A DNA stretch of 64,000 nucleotides from Arenibacter sp. F20364 (GCF_023015905.1 NZ_JALKBD010000010.1:1-64000); one strand, 5' to 3'; shown: positions 27,089-36,884, counted from the first letter of the stretch. Numbers and translations: made by a program. The notes: generated by a model from the letters alone, not told the origin.

Positions 27089-27096
27089 CAAATTTA
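27089..27096 (-). promoter_or_regulatory. -7 element for TonB receptor operon
   Basis: Read on the minus strand, TAAATTTG matches the Bacteroidetes -7 consensus TAnnTTTG, about 160 bp upstream of the receptor ATG at 26931. The -33 element is not clear. Confidence 0.45.
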
Positions 27097-27341
27097 ACGA
27101 TACATTAGGATAAATAAAATTTTGATAGCTTTCTAAAACACTGAATTATAAGTAGTTATACGGGTAAAATTGACCATATCAGTATTTTATTGTTCATTTT
27201 CTATTGAAATGACAGCTTTTTAAATTTAAAAGAACAAAAGCTGTCAATATGATCAATTATGTAAATAAATCATTTTTATCAGTATGATAAAAAGCCTCTT
27301 ATGAATAATGAGTTAAAATCAATAAAATACCATTTTACTTG

Positions 27342-27394
27342 TCATATTATTAGTGTTTTTTAACAAATGCTAATTTAAATTCACTCAAATTAAC
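27342..27394 (+). repeat. 53-bp element, copy 1
   Basis: The first 19 bases (TCATATTATTAGTGTTTTT) are identical to the copy at 28423, and 42 of 53 aligned positions match. It lies about 250 bp upstream of the receptor promoter. A binding region for the divergent Lrp-type regulator is the simplest role. Confidence 0.6.
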
Positions 27395-28422
27395 CATAAA
27401 AAGGATTTTATTGAATATTTTTCAATGTGTTTTTTGATAAAAACTGACTAATATGCTTTTTATAATCCAAAAAGTGCCAAAATGTTAAAAAGTGGATATT
27501 GGAAGGGTTGTCTTTACGGTTATAATGTTTAAGCGGGGTTAGGGCAGACTGGATGAATAGTGATTGATACCATATCCAAGTCGTAATATAGATTTATAGG
27601 ATAAGACCTATCGATAGGTGAGTATATAGTTTCTCCTTATAAGTGGGTAACCGGCATAAGGCGACCTACTGTACCCGGTCAACAGCAGGGAAATCAGTTA
27701 TACCTATAGCGTTTCATAATTCTGATATTTTTAAAGGGGTAATAACAATGGTTCCATTTCTGGAATGCGGCTATAGCCGTTCCAAAGAAGTCTAAAAGTA
27801 TTTAAACTGACAAAATGATCGTGCTATTTGTTCAATATAGGATCACAAAGTTGCACATGGATAAGAATAAATCTCAATTATGCATAATTGGTAAATGTAT
27901 ACCTATTATATATAAGGTGTCAATTTTTGTGGAATGGGTGCATGGGATTCTGACATAACCACTAAAGGTAGAAGTGTATGGTTCTTTTTTGTTTTTGTCC
28001 ATATTATGGATAAAGGAACATATAACGGAGAAGTCTTTATTAAAATTCTTGGACTTGGGTCGTAGGTTGTGGAATTCTTAATTTGAACAAAAGGCCCAGC
28101 CCTTGTATTAGGTATAGAAATGATTCCAAATGCTCCATGTTTACAACAATTTGGTGATTATAGGCAAGGATACCACGGACAAGGTAAAAGGATGTAAAGA
28201 AAAGGTCTATTGTTAATAATACCCATGTTTTTTGCAATTATCATGTACTTTATTTGTCATATAAGTAATAGTCTTCATTTATTATTAATAATGTGTCAGA
28301 TTTTGTATTTAAATAAAATAAGGCCTTAGAGATGAACAAAAATTTGAAAGGGCAGTTTTTAGCAATATGAAAAATCCTACTTCTGAAAAATGACATAAAA
28401 TTATTTTGACATCTTTTTATTA

Positions 28423-28475
28423 TCATATTATTAGTGTTTTTCATTAAATGATGAATTAAATTTACTGAAATCATT
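28423..28475 (+). repeat. 53-bp element, copy 2
   Basis: Same orientation as copy 1, located about 90-140 bp upstream of the lrp-type ATG at 28564. The two copies flank the intergenic region near each divergent gene, which fits looping or autoregulation by an Lrp protein. Confidence 0.6.
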
Positions 28476-28563
28476 ATTTATCAGAATAAAACACAGTATT
28501 CTGCAGCTGATGTTCTATAAATGACAAATTTTTAATGGTCTTGACATTCTAAAATTGAGCAAT

Positions 28564-29022
28564 ATGAAAGACAGAATAGATGAAATGGATTTCAAAATTT
28601 TAAGTTTACTGGCAGACAATGCACAGATGCCTTATACGGAGGTAGCTAAAAAAGCGGGTATTTCCCCTGGTACCGTTCATGCGAGAACAAAAAAAATGAT
28701 AAACCTAGGGCTAATAAAAGGGGCGACCCTAGATCTGGACTACAGTAAAATTGGATGGAAAATGACCATTTTTCTAGGTGTTTATCTCCGCGAGAGTTTT
28801 ATGTACAAACAGGTCATAGATGCCTTGCGAAAAGTACCTGAGGTGGTCAAAATTCACCACAGTACGGGTAAGTACGACATTTTTTTAAAGATGCACGCCA
28901 AGGATAGCATGCACTACCGCGATATCTACCAGGACACTATATTGACCATTGACGGGATAAAGGGAGTAGAATCCTTTATGTCCGTAGAGGAAAATATGAG
29001 CAGACATATTTCTTTTGAGTGA
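28564..29022 (+). CDS. Lrp/AsnC family transcriptional regulator
   Basis: From the ATG at 28564 (152 residues; a TTG three codons earlier is also in frame) this is a complete Lrp/AsnC protein. The N-terminal HTH has DEMDFKILSLLADNAQMPYTEVAKKAGISPGTVHARTKKM, followed by the RAM ligand-binding domain (IFLGVYLRESFMYKQVIDAL, VVKIHHSTGKYDIFLKM). Family members sense amino acids and control transport and metabolism. It faces the receptor/aminotransferase operon, its most likely target. Confidence 0.9.
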   Translation: MKDRIDEMDFKILSLLADNAQMPYTEVAKKAGISPGTVHARTKKMINLGLIKGATLDLDYSKIGWKMTIFLGVYLRESFMYKQVIDALRKVPEVVKIHHSTGKYDIFLKMHAKDSMHYRDIYQDTILTIDGIKGVESFMSVEENMSRHISFE

Positions 29023-29078
29023 TTTTTATTATAGGACCCTTATTTTAAAAGCTAGGTAGATTAAAATTCAATATTGGA

Positions 29079-29107
29079 AGGAACCTCGCCTTTTTGGCGG
29101 GGTTTCC
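29079..29107 (+). terminator. Possible terminator after lrp-type gene
   Basis: GGAACCTCGCC and GGCGGGGTTTCC pair around a TTTTT loop with one or two mismatches, about 60 bp after the lrp-type stop. No long U-tract follows, so the call is weak. Confidence 0.35.
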
Positions 29108-29280
29108 TGTTTAGTGCCCCGTCCCGGAGTAAGAGCTTCTTCAAAATGGTCAAGGTCATGCCACAGCGCATAATGCCATTTGTCTCCTTAATTCTAGAAC
29201 CTCTGCCAAAGCATTTGATCCTTGCCGGGATACCACCAAATATCTCCCCATTCAATTATGCCTTATTCCTAACAGGAGGA

Positions 29281-30660
29281 TCACATATTTTTCAATTCGG
29301 CTACCAAGTCTGTCAACGCGGCCTTTGCATCACCGAAAAGCATAGAGGTTTTTGAATTATAGAACAATTCGTTCTCTATTCCTGCATAACCAGCGTTCAT
29401 ACTGCGTTTGTTTACGATGATGTGTTTGGCATTTTCCACGTCCAAAATTGGCATACCGTAAATGGGACTGGCCGGATTATTGTGTGCAGCGGGGTTAACA
29501 ACATCATTGGCCCCAACAACCAATACTATATCCGTGTTGCTAAACTGGGGATTAATATCTTCCATTTCAACCAACATATTGTATTCTACATTGGACTCGG
29601 CCAATAACACGTTCATATGGCCCGGCATACGGCCTGCCACGGGATGTATGGCATATTTTACATTTACTCCTTTTTTTGCCAACAGCCCTTCCAACTCATG
29701 AATTACATGCTGTGCCTGTGCAACTGCCAGACCATAGCCGGGAACAATAACCACATTGTTTGCGTAGTTCATCATAATGGCTGCATCGCTAGGGTTGGTA
29801 CTCTTTATGGAACCTAAGGCCTTGTTCTCCCCTTCGGTTGATGCAGCTCCTCCAAAAGCTCCAAAAATAACTGACCCCAAAGTTCTGTTCATCGCCTTGC
29901 ACATAGCTACCGTTAGAATAATACCTGCTGAACCTACCAATATGCCCCCTACTAGCATTACCATATTATTATATAAAATTCCAGTAATAGCGGCGGCAAT
30001 ACCGGTCAATGAGTTCAACAAAGAAATAACTACAGGCATATCCGCGCCTCCAATGGGGAGAACAAATAGAATTCCATAGATAAGGCCGGTAGCCAATAGT
30101 GTATATAACAATAGCTGACTATCTACGTTAGTGGCAACCATAAACATCGCAAAAAGCACGATTCCAATGATAAAGATGTTGTTAACGAGGTTGTAATAGG
30201 GGATCCTTACCACACTTTTTAGAGAACCGTTCAGTTTGCCCCAAGCAATTAAACTGCCTGAAAAAGTTATTGCCCCGATTATAATTCCAGAAACTATAGT
30301 AGTGGACTGGGTGGTGTCGTTTATATTTTTACTGTATTCCACCAATCCTATCAATGCTGCACTGGCACCTCCGAAGCCATTGAACAATGAAACCAATTCT
30401 GGCATCTTTGTCATTTCTACCTTTATAGCGATGAACCAGCCAATGACGGACCCTACAAGAATGGCAAGCCCAATTAGGGTATAAATAATTGGTGAAATCT
30501 CCAATTCATGAACAAAAACAGTTCCCACAATGGCCAGTCCCATTCCGGCAGCCGCAATTAGATTACCTTTTTTTGCGGTTTCTGGGTGGCCCAACATTTT
30601 TAGCCCGACTATAAATGTAATAGTCGCGATGAGATATATAATATTCAGTAAAATTCCCAT
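29281..30660 (-). CDS. pntB: NAD(P) transhydrogenase subunit beta
   Basis: A 459-residue proton-translocating transhydrogenase beta subunit. The first about 270 residues are membrane helices (domain II part), followed by the soluble NADP(H)-binding domain III with VPGYGLAVAQAQHVIHEL, HPVAGRMPGHMNVLLAE and the NADP loop VVGANDVVNPAA, then GMPILDV and NKRSMNAGYAGIENELF. It works with PntA in the inner membrane, coupling proton flow to NADPH formation. Its ATG overlaps the stop of pntA2 by one base. Confidence 0.95.
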   Translation of the reverse strand: MGILLNIIYLIATITFIVGLKMLGHPETAKKGNLIAAAGMGLAIVGTVFVHELEISPIIYTLIGLAILVGSVIGWFIAIKVEMTKMPELVSLFNGFGGASAALIGLVEYSKNINDTTQSTTIVSGIIIGAITFSGSLIAWGKLNGSLKSVVRIPYYNLVNNIFIIGIVLFAMFMVATNVDSQLLLYTLLATGLIYGILFVLPIGGADMPVVISLLNSLTGIAAAITGILYNNMVMLVGGILVGSAGIILTVAMCKAMNRTLGSVIFGAFGGAASTEGENKALGSIKSTNPSDAAIMMNYANNVVIVPGYGLAVAQAQHVIHELEGLLAKKGVNVKYAIHPVAGRMPGHMNVLLAESNVEYNMLVEMEDINPQFSNTDIVLVVGANDVVNPAAHNNPASPIYGMPILDVENAKHIIVNKRSMNAGYAGIENELFYNSKTSMLFGDAKAALTDLVAELKNM

Positions 30661-30968
30661 TATTTTTTTCTTTTAAACATTTGTAGCATCCTGTCAGTAA
30701 CCGCAAAGCCACCAACTACATTTAAAACCCCCAAGACCACGGCAATAAACCCCAATGTTAGGGCCAGATAGTCGGTAGGATCAGCGTGCAACATCACCAA
30801 AATAGCTCCGACAATTACCACACCGCTCAGGGCATTAGCTCCGGACATCAATGGAGTGTGCAATACTGCTGGTATGCTCTTTATAACCTCTACCCCAACA
30901 AATATGGCAAGGATAAGGATGTAGGTTATCTGTAGGTTATTCTCTATAAATTCCAAAAACTCATTCAT
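30660..30968 (-). CDS. pntA2: NAD(P) transhydrogenase subunit alpha, part 2
   Basis: A 102-residue membrane subunit with three hydrophobic segments (ITYILILAIFVGVEVIKSIP, NALSGVVIVGAILVML, LALTLGFIAVVLGVLNVVGGF). It supplies the alpha-side transmembrane helices of the transhydrogenase, as a separate gene from the NAD-binding part. HTPLMSGANALSGV is highly characteristic of this subunit. It overlaps pntB by one base. Confidence 0.93.
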   Translation of the reverse strand: MNEFLEFIENNLQITYILILAIFVGVEVIKSIPAVLHTPLMSGANALSGVVIVGAILVMLHADPTDYLALTLGFIAVVLGVLNVVGGFAVTDRMLQMFKRKK

Positions 30969-30978
30969 GGCTTATTTT

Positions 30979-32079
30979 TTAGTTTTTTCTAATAGTTCCA
31001 TTTTGGACGATCAAGGTTTCATTGGTAATTTCCTCCTCCAGATCCCATTTAAAACTGGTTCCTTCCGTTAGATGCTTAATATAATTGTAGATATTTTTAG
31101 CGTACAGATCACTGGCATTGGTGGAAACGCTCCTTGGATCTATACTGGTACCAATTACCTTGACACCATTTTTTACAATGGTTTTATTGATCTGGCTAAC
31201 TTCGCAATTTCCACCTTGGGCGGCAGCCAAATCAATGATGACAGCGCCATTTTTCATCTGTAAAACTTGTTCTTCGGTAATTAATATTGGTGCTTTTCTA
31301 CCGGGAATATTGGCCGTGGTGATTACTAGGTCTGCTTGAAACAAGGACTTATTAACGGCTTCCTTTTGTCTTTTTACATAATCTGCCGAGGCTTCTTTGG
31401 CATACCCACCTTCTGATTTCTCTCCCTCGTTGTCCACCGAAATAAATTTAGCCCCCAAGGATTCTGCTTGTTCCTTGGTTTCAGATCTTATATCCGTAGC
31501 CTCTACTATTGCCCCCAATCTTTTGGCAGTGGCTATGGCTTGTAGACCCGCAACGCCAATACCATATATCAATACCCTTGAAGGAGCAATGGTCCCTGCC
31601 GATGTCATCATCAAAGGAAATATTTTGGTCATTTCAAAAGCCCCTAAAATTACGGCTTTATAACCTGCAAGATTGTTTTGCGAACTCAACACATCCATAT
31701 CCTGGGCTCTTGATATCCTGGGGATGGCATCCATGGAAAATGCGGTAACCCCTTTTTTGGCAATGGCCTGTATAAGTTCTGGGTTCGACTTATGATATAA
31801 TTTACTGATCAAAACCTGGCCTTCATCTACCAGTTTTAAATCCTCTTCGTCAAAGGGATTAATTTTTAAGAGTATCTCGGCTTCATGAAAAACTACCCCT
31901 CTTTTTTCAACGGTTACCTCAACATTTGTATAATCTGAATCCTTAAAAGAAGAATACTCCCCGGCACCTTCCTCTACAAGAATTTCAAATCCTGAGGCAA
32001 TTAATTGTTTTGCAATGTTAGGTGTAATGGCGACGCGCCTTTCACCATCCAAGGTTTCTTTTAATATGCCAATTTTCAT
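30979..32079 (-). CDS. pntA1: NAD(P) transhydrogenase subunit alpha, part 1
   Basis: A 366-residue soluble NAD(H)-binding domain I, of the alanine-dehydrogenase/PntA fold. MKIGILKETLDGERRVAITPNIAKQL opens the N-terminal part; VLIYGIGVAGLQAIATAKRLGA is the nucleotide loop; ITTANIPGRKAPILIT and VIIDLAAAQGGNCE follow. It ends before the membrane part, which is the next gene after 10 bp. The three genes form one operon with a possible promoter at 32145-32152. Confidence 0.95.
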   Translation of the reverse strand: MKIGILKETLDGERRVAITPNIAKQLIASGFEILVEEGAGEYSSFKDSDYTNVEVTVEKRGVVFHEAEILLKINPFDEEDLKLVDEGQVLISKLYHKSNPELIQAIAKKGVTAFSMDAIPRISRAQDMDVLSSQNNLAGYKAVILGAFEMTKIFPLMMTSAGTIAPSRVLIYGIGVAGLQAIATAKRLGAIVEATDIRSETKEQAESLGAKFISVDNEGEKSEGGYAKEASADYVKRQKEAVNKSLFQADLVITTANIPGRKAPILITEEQVLQMKNGAVIIDLAAAQGGNCEVSQINKTIVKNGVKVIGTSIDPRSVSTNASDLYAKNIYNYIKHLTEGTSFKWDLEEEITNETLIVQNGTIRKN

Positions 32080-32765
32080 TTTAGTTAATGGTTTGGTTAT
32101 TTATGATGTAATTTAACTTGTCGGTTCAAATCATTGAAAAGTCGCAAAACTAGAGAATTAACAAAATAGATGGACTCTTTTATAAGAAAGATTACATTTT
32201 TTATGTTAATTGTTTAATATTTTACAATTAGTCTATGAAGCCAATAGATTACTGTGTTTAATGTGATTTTTAGTTTTGGTTTCCTTTATCGATATCTATT
32301 TTGGCCTATCCATAGTTCAATGTTAGGCATGATTTTTATTTAAAGTATCCTGCTGTGTCGGCACATGGGCTATAACACCATTAAAATATAGTGGTATGTT
32401 TCACTTTTAGTTCCTTTGGTAATCTGTCTAGGGGTGTCTTGTGGTCGTTAGGCTTAGGAGAATTATTTTGGGCATAGTGGTCTATGATTTATTTATAAGC
32501 TATTTTAATGAACATTAGCACATTGTCCGAATCTGATAATTAGCTTTCAATATTTCTAAGATCAACATTTTGGAAATGCAGCTCTCTATAGGAAATTATT
32601 AATTTAAGAGTCATAGTTCGAAAAGTACAATTTAATTCCGAGCTAACATTCAGAATTGGCAATGCAATGTGGAAAGAGAATTAGCCGTCCAATGACTGTT
32701 TTCAAATGTTCAAATTGGATATTTTAAAGCTGTTATAGATCTTTTAAGGATAAATAACTTCCTTA
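32080..32765. other. Intergenic stretch, 686 bp, no gene seen
   Basis: AT-rich sequence between pntA1 and the Kef-type antiporter gene, both on the minus strand. Apart from a candidate -7 element at 32145 I see no feature, repeat or coding frame. Confidence 0.4.
32145..32152 (-). promoter_or_regulatory. -7 element for pnt operon
   Basis: On the minus strand TAGTTTTG fits TAnnTTTG, 66 bp upstream of the pntA1 ATG at 32079. The -33 element is not obvious. Confidence 0.45.
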
Positions 32766-34652
32766 TTACTGTTTAGGAACTTTGTGGGCCGCTCTCATCT
32801 GTTCACTATCCCAATGATTATCAAATTCAATAATTCCTCTTTTTAGATCTTTCTCCAACTGCTCTTCCTGCTGTCTGATCTCTTCCCTAGCCTTAAAAAT
32901 ATATTCGTCAGTGGTAGTTGGCTTATCGGCCATTCGTCTCAGGCCTTCCTCATCATATTGAATAAATTTTTGGGCCTGTCTGTAAATGGTGTATTTTCTA
33001 AATCCCAAATGGTTCAAAGCATCACCAGCCATTTTAACAGAGGTTTCCAAAGATTCTCTGTACACATCTTCAACACCCATGTTTAACAAATCATAGGCAT
33101 CATATCTATTTTTTGCACGTAACATTAGTTTGACGTTTGGATATTTTTCTTTGACCATTTTTGTAAGATGAATTACGTTATCGCTATTGTCAATAGCGGA
33201 TATTAAAATTTTTGCCTCTGCTATACCGGCCGATTCCAAAAGATCCAGGCGGGTGGCATCTCCATAATATACTTCAAAACCCATTTTCCTAAGAAGATCT
33301 ACCCTGTTGGAATCGTTATCCAAAATGGTGGCTTCAATACCGTAAGATCTGAGAAACCTTCCTACTGCACTTCCAAAGTGGCCAAATCCTATCAAAATAA
33401 CTTTGTGGGTCTTGGCTATATGATCTACCTGTCTTGCTTCTGCTTTTTTGGTTCCAACCCTCGGTAGGATCAATCGTTCATTTATTATTCCAAGTATGGG
33501 TGTAAGGGTCATGGTAAGTGCCGTTACAACCAACATCATATCCAACTCTACCCTATCCAGAATATTCAATTGATAGGCAAAAGAAAGTAGTACAAAAGCA
33601 AACTCCCCAATTTGGGCCAGTCCTATAGTTAGGAGCAGTCTTTGATCGGCCTTGAGCTTAAAAATGGCTGCGACCAAGAACAGTATTAGGGCCTTTACAA
33701 CAATTACGGCGACTACCAACCCACTAATCATTAAGGGGTTGTCCCCAATTACAATAAAATTAATGGAAGCACCGACCGCCATGAAGAACAAGCCCAACAA
33801 AAGGCCTTTAAAAGGTTCCAAATTGCTTTCCAGTTCATGTTTAAATTCACTGGTAGCCAATACCACACCTCCTAAAAAAGCCCCTAGTGCCGGGCTAAGT
33901 CCAACCAATTCCATAAGATATGCAAGGGCGATTACAATAAGTAGGGCGGAGGCGGACAACAATTCCCTGAGCCTGGTTTTGGCTACCAGCTGCAACATGG
34001 GAACAAAAAAATACCGCCCGGCAACAACCACTGTCACTACCGATAGAAAAATGGCCAAGGCCTGAAACCCCAGGGGTAAATTTTCAAGTAAATAGATATG
34101 ATCCGCATGGTTGTCATCAATAGCAGTCTTTTGCGTATCGGTTAACAAGGGGATGATCGCCAACATTACGATAACTATAATATCCTGAAAAAGAAGAATG
34201 GAAAATGAAGAGGCACCATAGGTGGTATTCATCAATCCATTTTCCTTAATGGTCTGTAAGGTAATGGCGGTGGAGGAGAGGGATACTGCCATGGAAATTA
34301 TCAGGGAAACTTTCCAATCAAATCCAATATAGGTGAATAGCAGGTAGGAAACTATCATGGTTCCCAGCACTTGGGCCCCGCCCATGCCAATAATGGTTTT
34401 CCTCATTTGCCAAAAGCTCTTAGGTTCTATCTCCAGACCTATCAGAAAAAGCATCATGACCACCCCAAATTCGGCAAAGTGAAGTATGTCTTGACCTTCA
34501 TCGCCAACAAAACCTAAAATATAGGGGCCAATTAATATCCCGGCCAAAAGATACCCCAGAACAGAACTTAGTCCGAACCTTTTGGCTATGGGGACACAAA
34601 TAATGGCACCGGCCAAAAAAACTATTGCTGCAAAAAGGATGCTACCGCTCAT
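32766..34652 (-). CDS. KefB/KefC-type potassium:proton antiporter (CPA2) with TrkA-N domain
   Basis: A 628-residue protein: residues 1-385 form a 12-13-helix CPA2 membrane domain (GLSSVLGYLLAGILIGPYIL, MLFLIGLEIEPKSFW, LSSTAITLQTIKENG), then a cytosolic TrkA-N/RCK domain with NAD-binding VILIGFGHFGSAVGRFLRSYGIEATILDND and GDATRLDLLESAG. The C-terminus is charged and coiled-coil-like. It is probably a glutathione- or electrophile-controlled potassium efflux system. The start overlaps the KefG-type gene by 4 bp (ATGA). Confidence 0.9.
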   Translation of the reverse strand: MSGSILFAAIVFLAGAIICVPIAKRFGLSSVLGYLLAGILIGPYILGFVGDEGQDILHFAEFGVVMMLFLIGLEIEPKSFWQMRKTIIGMGGAQVLGTMIVSYLLFTYIGFDWKVSLIISMAVSLSSTAITLQTIKENGLMNTTYGASSFSILLFQDIIVIVMLAIIPLLTDTQKTAIDDNHADHIYLLENLPLGFQALAIFLSVVTVVVAGRYFFVPMLQLVAKTRLRELLSASALLIVIALAYLMELVGLSPALGAFLGGVVLATSEFKHELESNLEPFKGLLLGLFFMAVGASINFIVIGDNPLMISGLVVAVIVVKALILFLVAAIFKLKADQRLLLTIGLAQIGEFAFVLLSFAYQLNILDRVELDMMLVVTALTMTLTPILGIINERLILPRVGTKKAEARQVDHIAKTHKVILIGFGHFGSAVGRFLRSYGIEATILDNDSNRVDLLRKMGFEVYYGDATRLDLLESAGIAEAKILISAIDNSDNVIHLTKMVKEKYPNVKLMLRAKNRYDAYDLLNMGVEDVYRESLETSVKMAGDALNHLGFRKYTIYRQAQKFIQYDEEGLRRMADKPTTTDEYIFKAREEIRQQEEQLEKDLKRGIIEFDNHWDSEQMRAAHKVPKQ

Positions 34653-35254
34653 TTTGAGACTACTTTATTTAGTTGGGGTGTATCGTTCAAAAATTCACAG
34701 TTTTTAATCTCACCAAAAGGAAGGTGTTCCTGTAATTCACATATTAATTTTTGGTATTGGAAGGTATACTTTTCCAGCTCTTGATCGGAGAGGTTATGCG
34801 TTCCCATTACCGTAAAAGGAGGAAGATATTCCATTCCACAGAGCTTGGCAGTTTGCTCAAAGGGACGCAAAAATTCGTTGACGGAGTATTGGTTGCTACC
34901 TTCGGAGCAATACACCGCCCTAGTTCCTCCGGTAGTGATGACATTTAAACATTTTTTGGAATGTAGCGCCTTTCCGTTTGGTCCGTAAGCCCATCCAAAT
35001 TCCAGAACAACATCCATCCATTGTTTCAGTAAGGGGGGGCAACTGTACCAATAAAAGGGATGGTGCCAAACAATAACATCATGTTTGGCCAAAAGTTTTT
35101 TTTCACTAATGATGTCTATGTTAAAATCAGGATACCTTTCGTAAAGGTCGTGAAAGGTAACACCCTCTTTATTTTCGATCATTTTAACCAAGGCTTTGTT
35201 GGCTCTGGATTGTTCAAATTTAGGATGTGCAAACAAAATTAATATTCGTTTCAT
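34649..35254 (-). CDS. KefF/KefG-type NAD(P)H oxidoreductase
   Basis: A 201-residue flavodoxin-fold quinone oxidoreductase. ILILFAHPKFEQSRANKALVKMIEN (FMN-phosphate region), DVIVWHHPFYWYSCPPLLKQWMDVVLEFGWAYG and GGTRAVYCSEGSNQYSVNEFLRP match the NQO1/KefF/KefG family. These proteins are ancillary subunits that bind the cytosolic domain of Kef channels and are needed for full activity. The 4-bp overlap with the Kef gene supports that role. Confidence 0.9.
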   Translation of the reverse strand: MKRILILFAHPKFEQSRANKALVKMIENKEGVTFHDLYERYPDFNIDIISEKKLLAKHDVIVWHHPFYWYSCPPLLKQWMDVVLEFGWAYGPNGKALHSKKCLNVITTGGTRAVYCSEGSNQYSVNEFLRPFEQTAKLCGMEYLPPFTVMGTHNLSDQELEKYTFQYQKLICELQEHLPFGEIKNCEFLNDTPQLNKVVSK

Positions 35255-35307
35255 ACTATTAATTTAATGGAAAACCTTGGGACCAAGGACCCTTTTCCAA
35301 TCCATAT

Positions 35308-36591
35308 CTAATTAATTTGGTCTTTCTCTCCAATGTTCATTTGGTCCAAACCGTCGTTTAAAGAGGTTGGCAATTCAAATACCTCCAATTCAAAATAGGG
35401 AATAGCCGCCAGAAGATGATCGAAAATATCGGCCATGATATACTCATAATTTTCCCAACGTTTATCACTACTAAAGGCATAGATTTCCAGAGGTATTCCT
35501 TGAGGTGTAGGGGGTAGGTGCCGGGTCATTAGGGTCATCGTCTGGTTAACAGCGGAATGGTTCTTTAAGTACGTTTCCACATATTTCCGAAAAACGCCAA
35601 TATTGGTCAAGTTTCTTCCGTTTAGGGCCATTTGTTTGTCAATATCGTGTTCTTTGTTATAAGTATCGATACTGGTATTTCTAGTTTCCAGATATTTGGA
35701 GATTATCTGTATACCTTTTAATGTTTCAATATTTTCTGGGGTGAGAAATTTGATGCTTTTTTGTTTTATGAGTATTGCGCGTTTTATACGCCTACCTCCG
35801 GAGGCCTGCATGCCCCGCCAGTTTTTAAACGAATCCGAAATAAGCGAATAGGTAGGGATGGTAGTAATGGTCTTGTCAAAATTCTGGACCTTTACCGTAG
35901 CAAGGGAAATTTCGGTAACATTGCCGTCGGCCCCAAATTTTTCAAAGGTTACCCAATCCCCAATCCGGACCATATCGTTGATACTTACTTGAATGCTGGC
36001 TACAAGGCCCAATATGGTATCTTTAAATATCAAAAGGATTACCGCAGAAGCGGCACCCAGGGCGGTAAAGAATTTCCATATGGTGGTGTCCGTTAATACC
36101 GCAAAAAGGGTTAGGATACCCCCGATCCAAGCGAATATCATGAATACCTGAATATAGCTATCCAAGGGCTTGTCCTTCATATGGGGCAAGGTCTTTAAGT
36201 AATCTTTAATGCTTCGGAGAAGGCTTCTTATCAATACCAGCACCAAGATTACCGCAAGAATTTCAATGGCCTTTAATATAATGCCCTCTGTATTTTCAAA
36301 ATCGAGGAAGGCCAAGGGAAGATACCTGTACAATAACATAAGGGGTATAATATGCGCCATATATCTAGGTACCTTATTGAACACTAAAAAATCGTCAAAA
36401 TTGGTCTTTGACTTACGAGCAAACCGCACAGATAAAAAACGCAATACTTTCCAGATGGCGTAATCCAATAATACGGCTACTAAAACAATTGCTATGAAAA
36501 GTATTAGAGCATTTAGATAGGCAGCTGCATTAACTTCCACACCATTTTGGATGAGGTAATTGTAAAGTAATCGTCTTAAACCGTTGTTCAT
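35308..36591 (-). CDS. MscS family mechanosensitive channel (YbdG-like)
   Basis: A 427-residue inner-membrane protein. Four to five helices in the first about 185 residues lead into the MscS pore helix (FFTALGAASAVILLIFKDTILGLVASIQVSINDMVRIGDWV) and the cytosolic beta domain (TVKVQNFDKTITTIPTYSLISDSFKNWRGM). A large insertion in the C-terminal vestibule and RHLPPTPQGIPLEIYAF match the YbdG/MscM type. It sits upstream of the Kef pair on the same strand, so ion efflux and osmotic release are placed together. Confidence 0.9.
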   Translation of the reverse strand: MNNGLRRLLYNYLIQNGVEVNAAAYLNALILFIAIVLVAVLLDYAIWKVLRFLSVRFARKSKTNFDDFLVFNKVPRYMAHIIPLMLLYRYLPLAFLDFENTEGIILKAIEILAVILVLVLIRSLLRSIKDYLKTLPHMKDKPLDSYIQVFMIFAWIGGILTLFAVLTDTTIWKFFTALGAASAVILLIFKDTILGLVASIQVSINDMVRIGDWVTFEKFGADGNVTEISLATVKVQNFDKTITTIPTYSLISDSFKNWRGMQASGGRRIKRAILIKQKSIKFLTPENIETLKGIQIISKYLETRNTSIDTYNKEHDIDKQMALNGRNLTNIGVFRKYVETYLKNHSAVNQTMTLMTRHLPPTPQGIPLEIYAFSSDKRWENYEYIMADIFDHLLAAIPYFELEVFELPTSLNDGLDQMNIGEKDQIN

Positions 36592-36884
36592 GACCAGGAT
36601 TCAATTAATAGTACTAGGCAAAAATAAGGATTGAGGCTCAGTTGTGGCAGTAGATATGTAAAAAGTATGGTTTGTGCCCCACTGATTTAATTCTTGATGA
36701 ATTCCACTAACAATAAGTGCTCAAAATATTCCGCAATTAGGACCGGGGTAAGATAGCTTCTTGGCGCGAATTATAAGTATAGTTCCCAACGGCCACTGTC
36801 GCAGGGCATAGGTGTTATTGTACAATTATAAGGATAGTTGTTTCAATTAAAATGATCAAAACAATATGATCTTATAAGTAAGAA

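Larger units (their letters stand above)
26932..28563. other. 1.6-kb intergenic region between TonB receptor operon and lrp-type gene
   Basis: This very AT-rich region is unusually long. It holds a -7 element for the receptor operon (27089-27096), two copies of a 53-bp element (27342-27394 and 28423-28475), and a perfect palindrome ACCTATCGATAGGT at 27606-27619. Two minus-strand frames at 28040-28237 and 28250-28474 have no recognisable domain. The middle part (27540-28240) may be decayed gene sequence. Confidence 0.5.

Noticed and set aside
27606-27619. Perfect palindrome ACCTATCGATAGGT in the intergenic region
   Set aside because: Single copy with no promoter beside it; no role can be supported.
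28040-28474. Two minus-strand frames (65 and 74 codons) in the Lrp/TonB intergenic region
   Set aside because: No recognisable protein, weak start context and one covers the 53-bp repeat; kept only as intergenic description.
29061-29255. 64-codon minus-strand frame between lrp-type gene and pntB
   Set aside because: Basic, low-complexity sequence without family; overlaps a hairpin. Could be gene debris but not supported.
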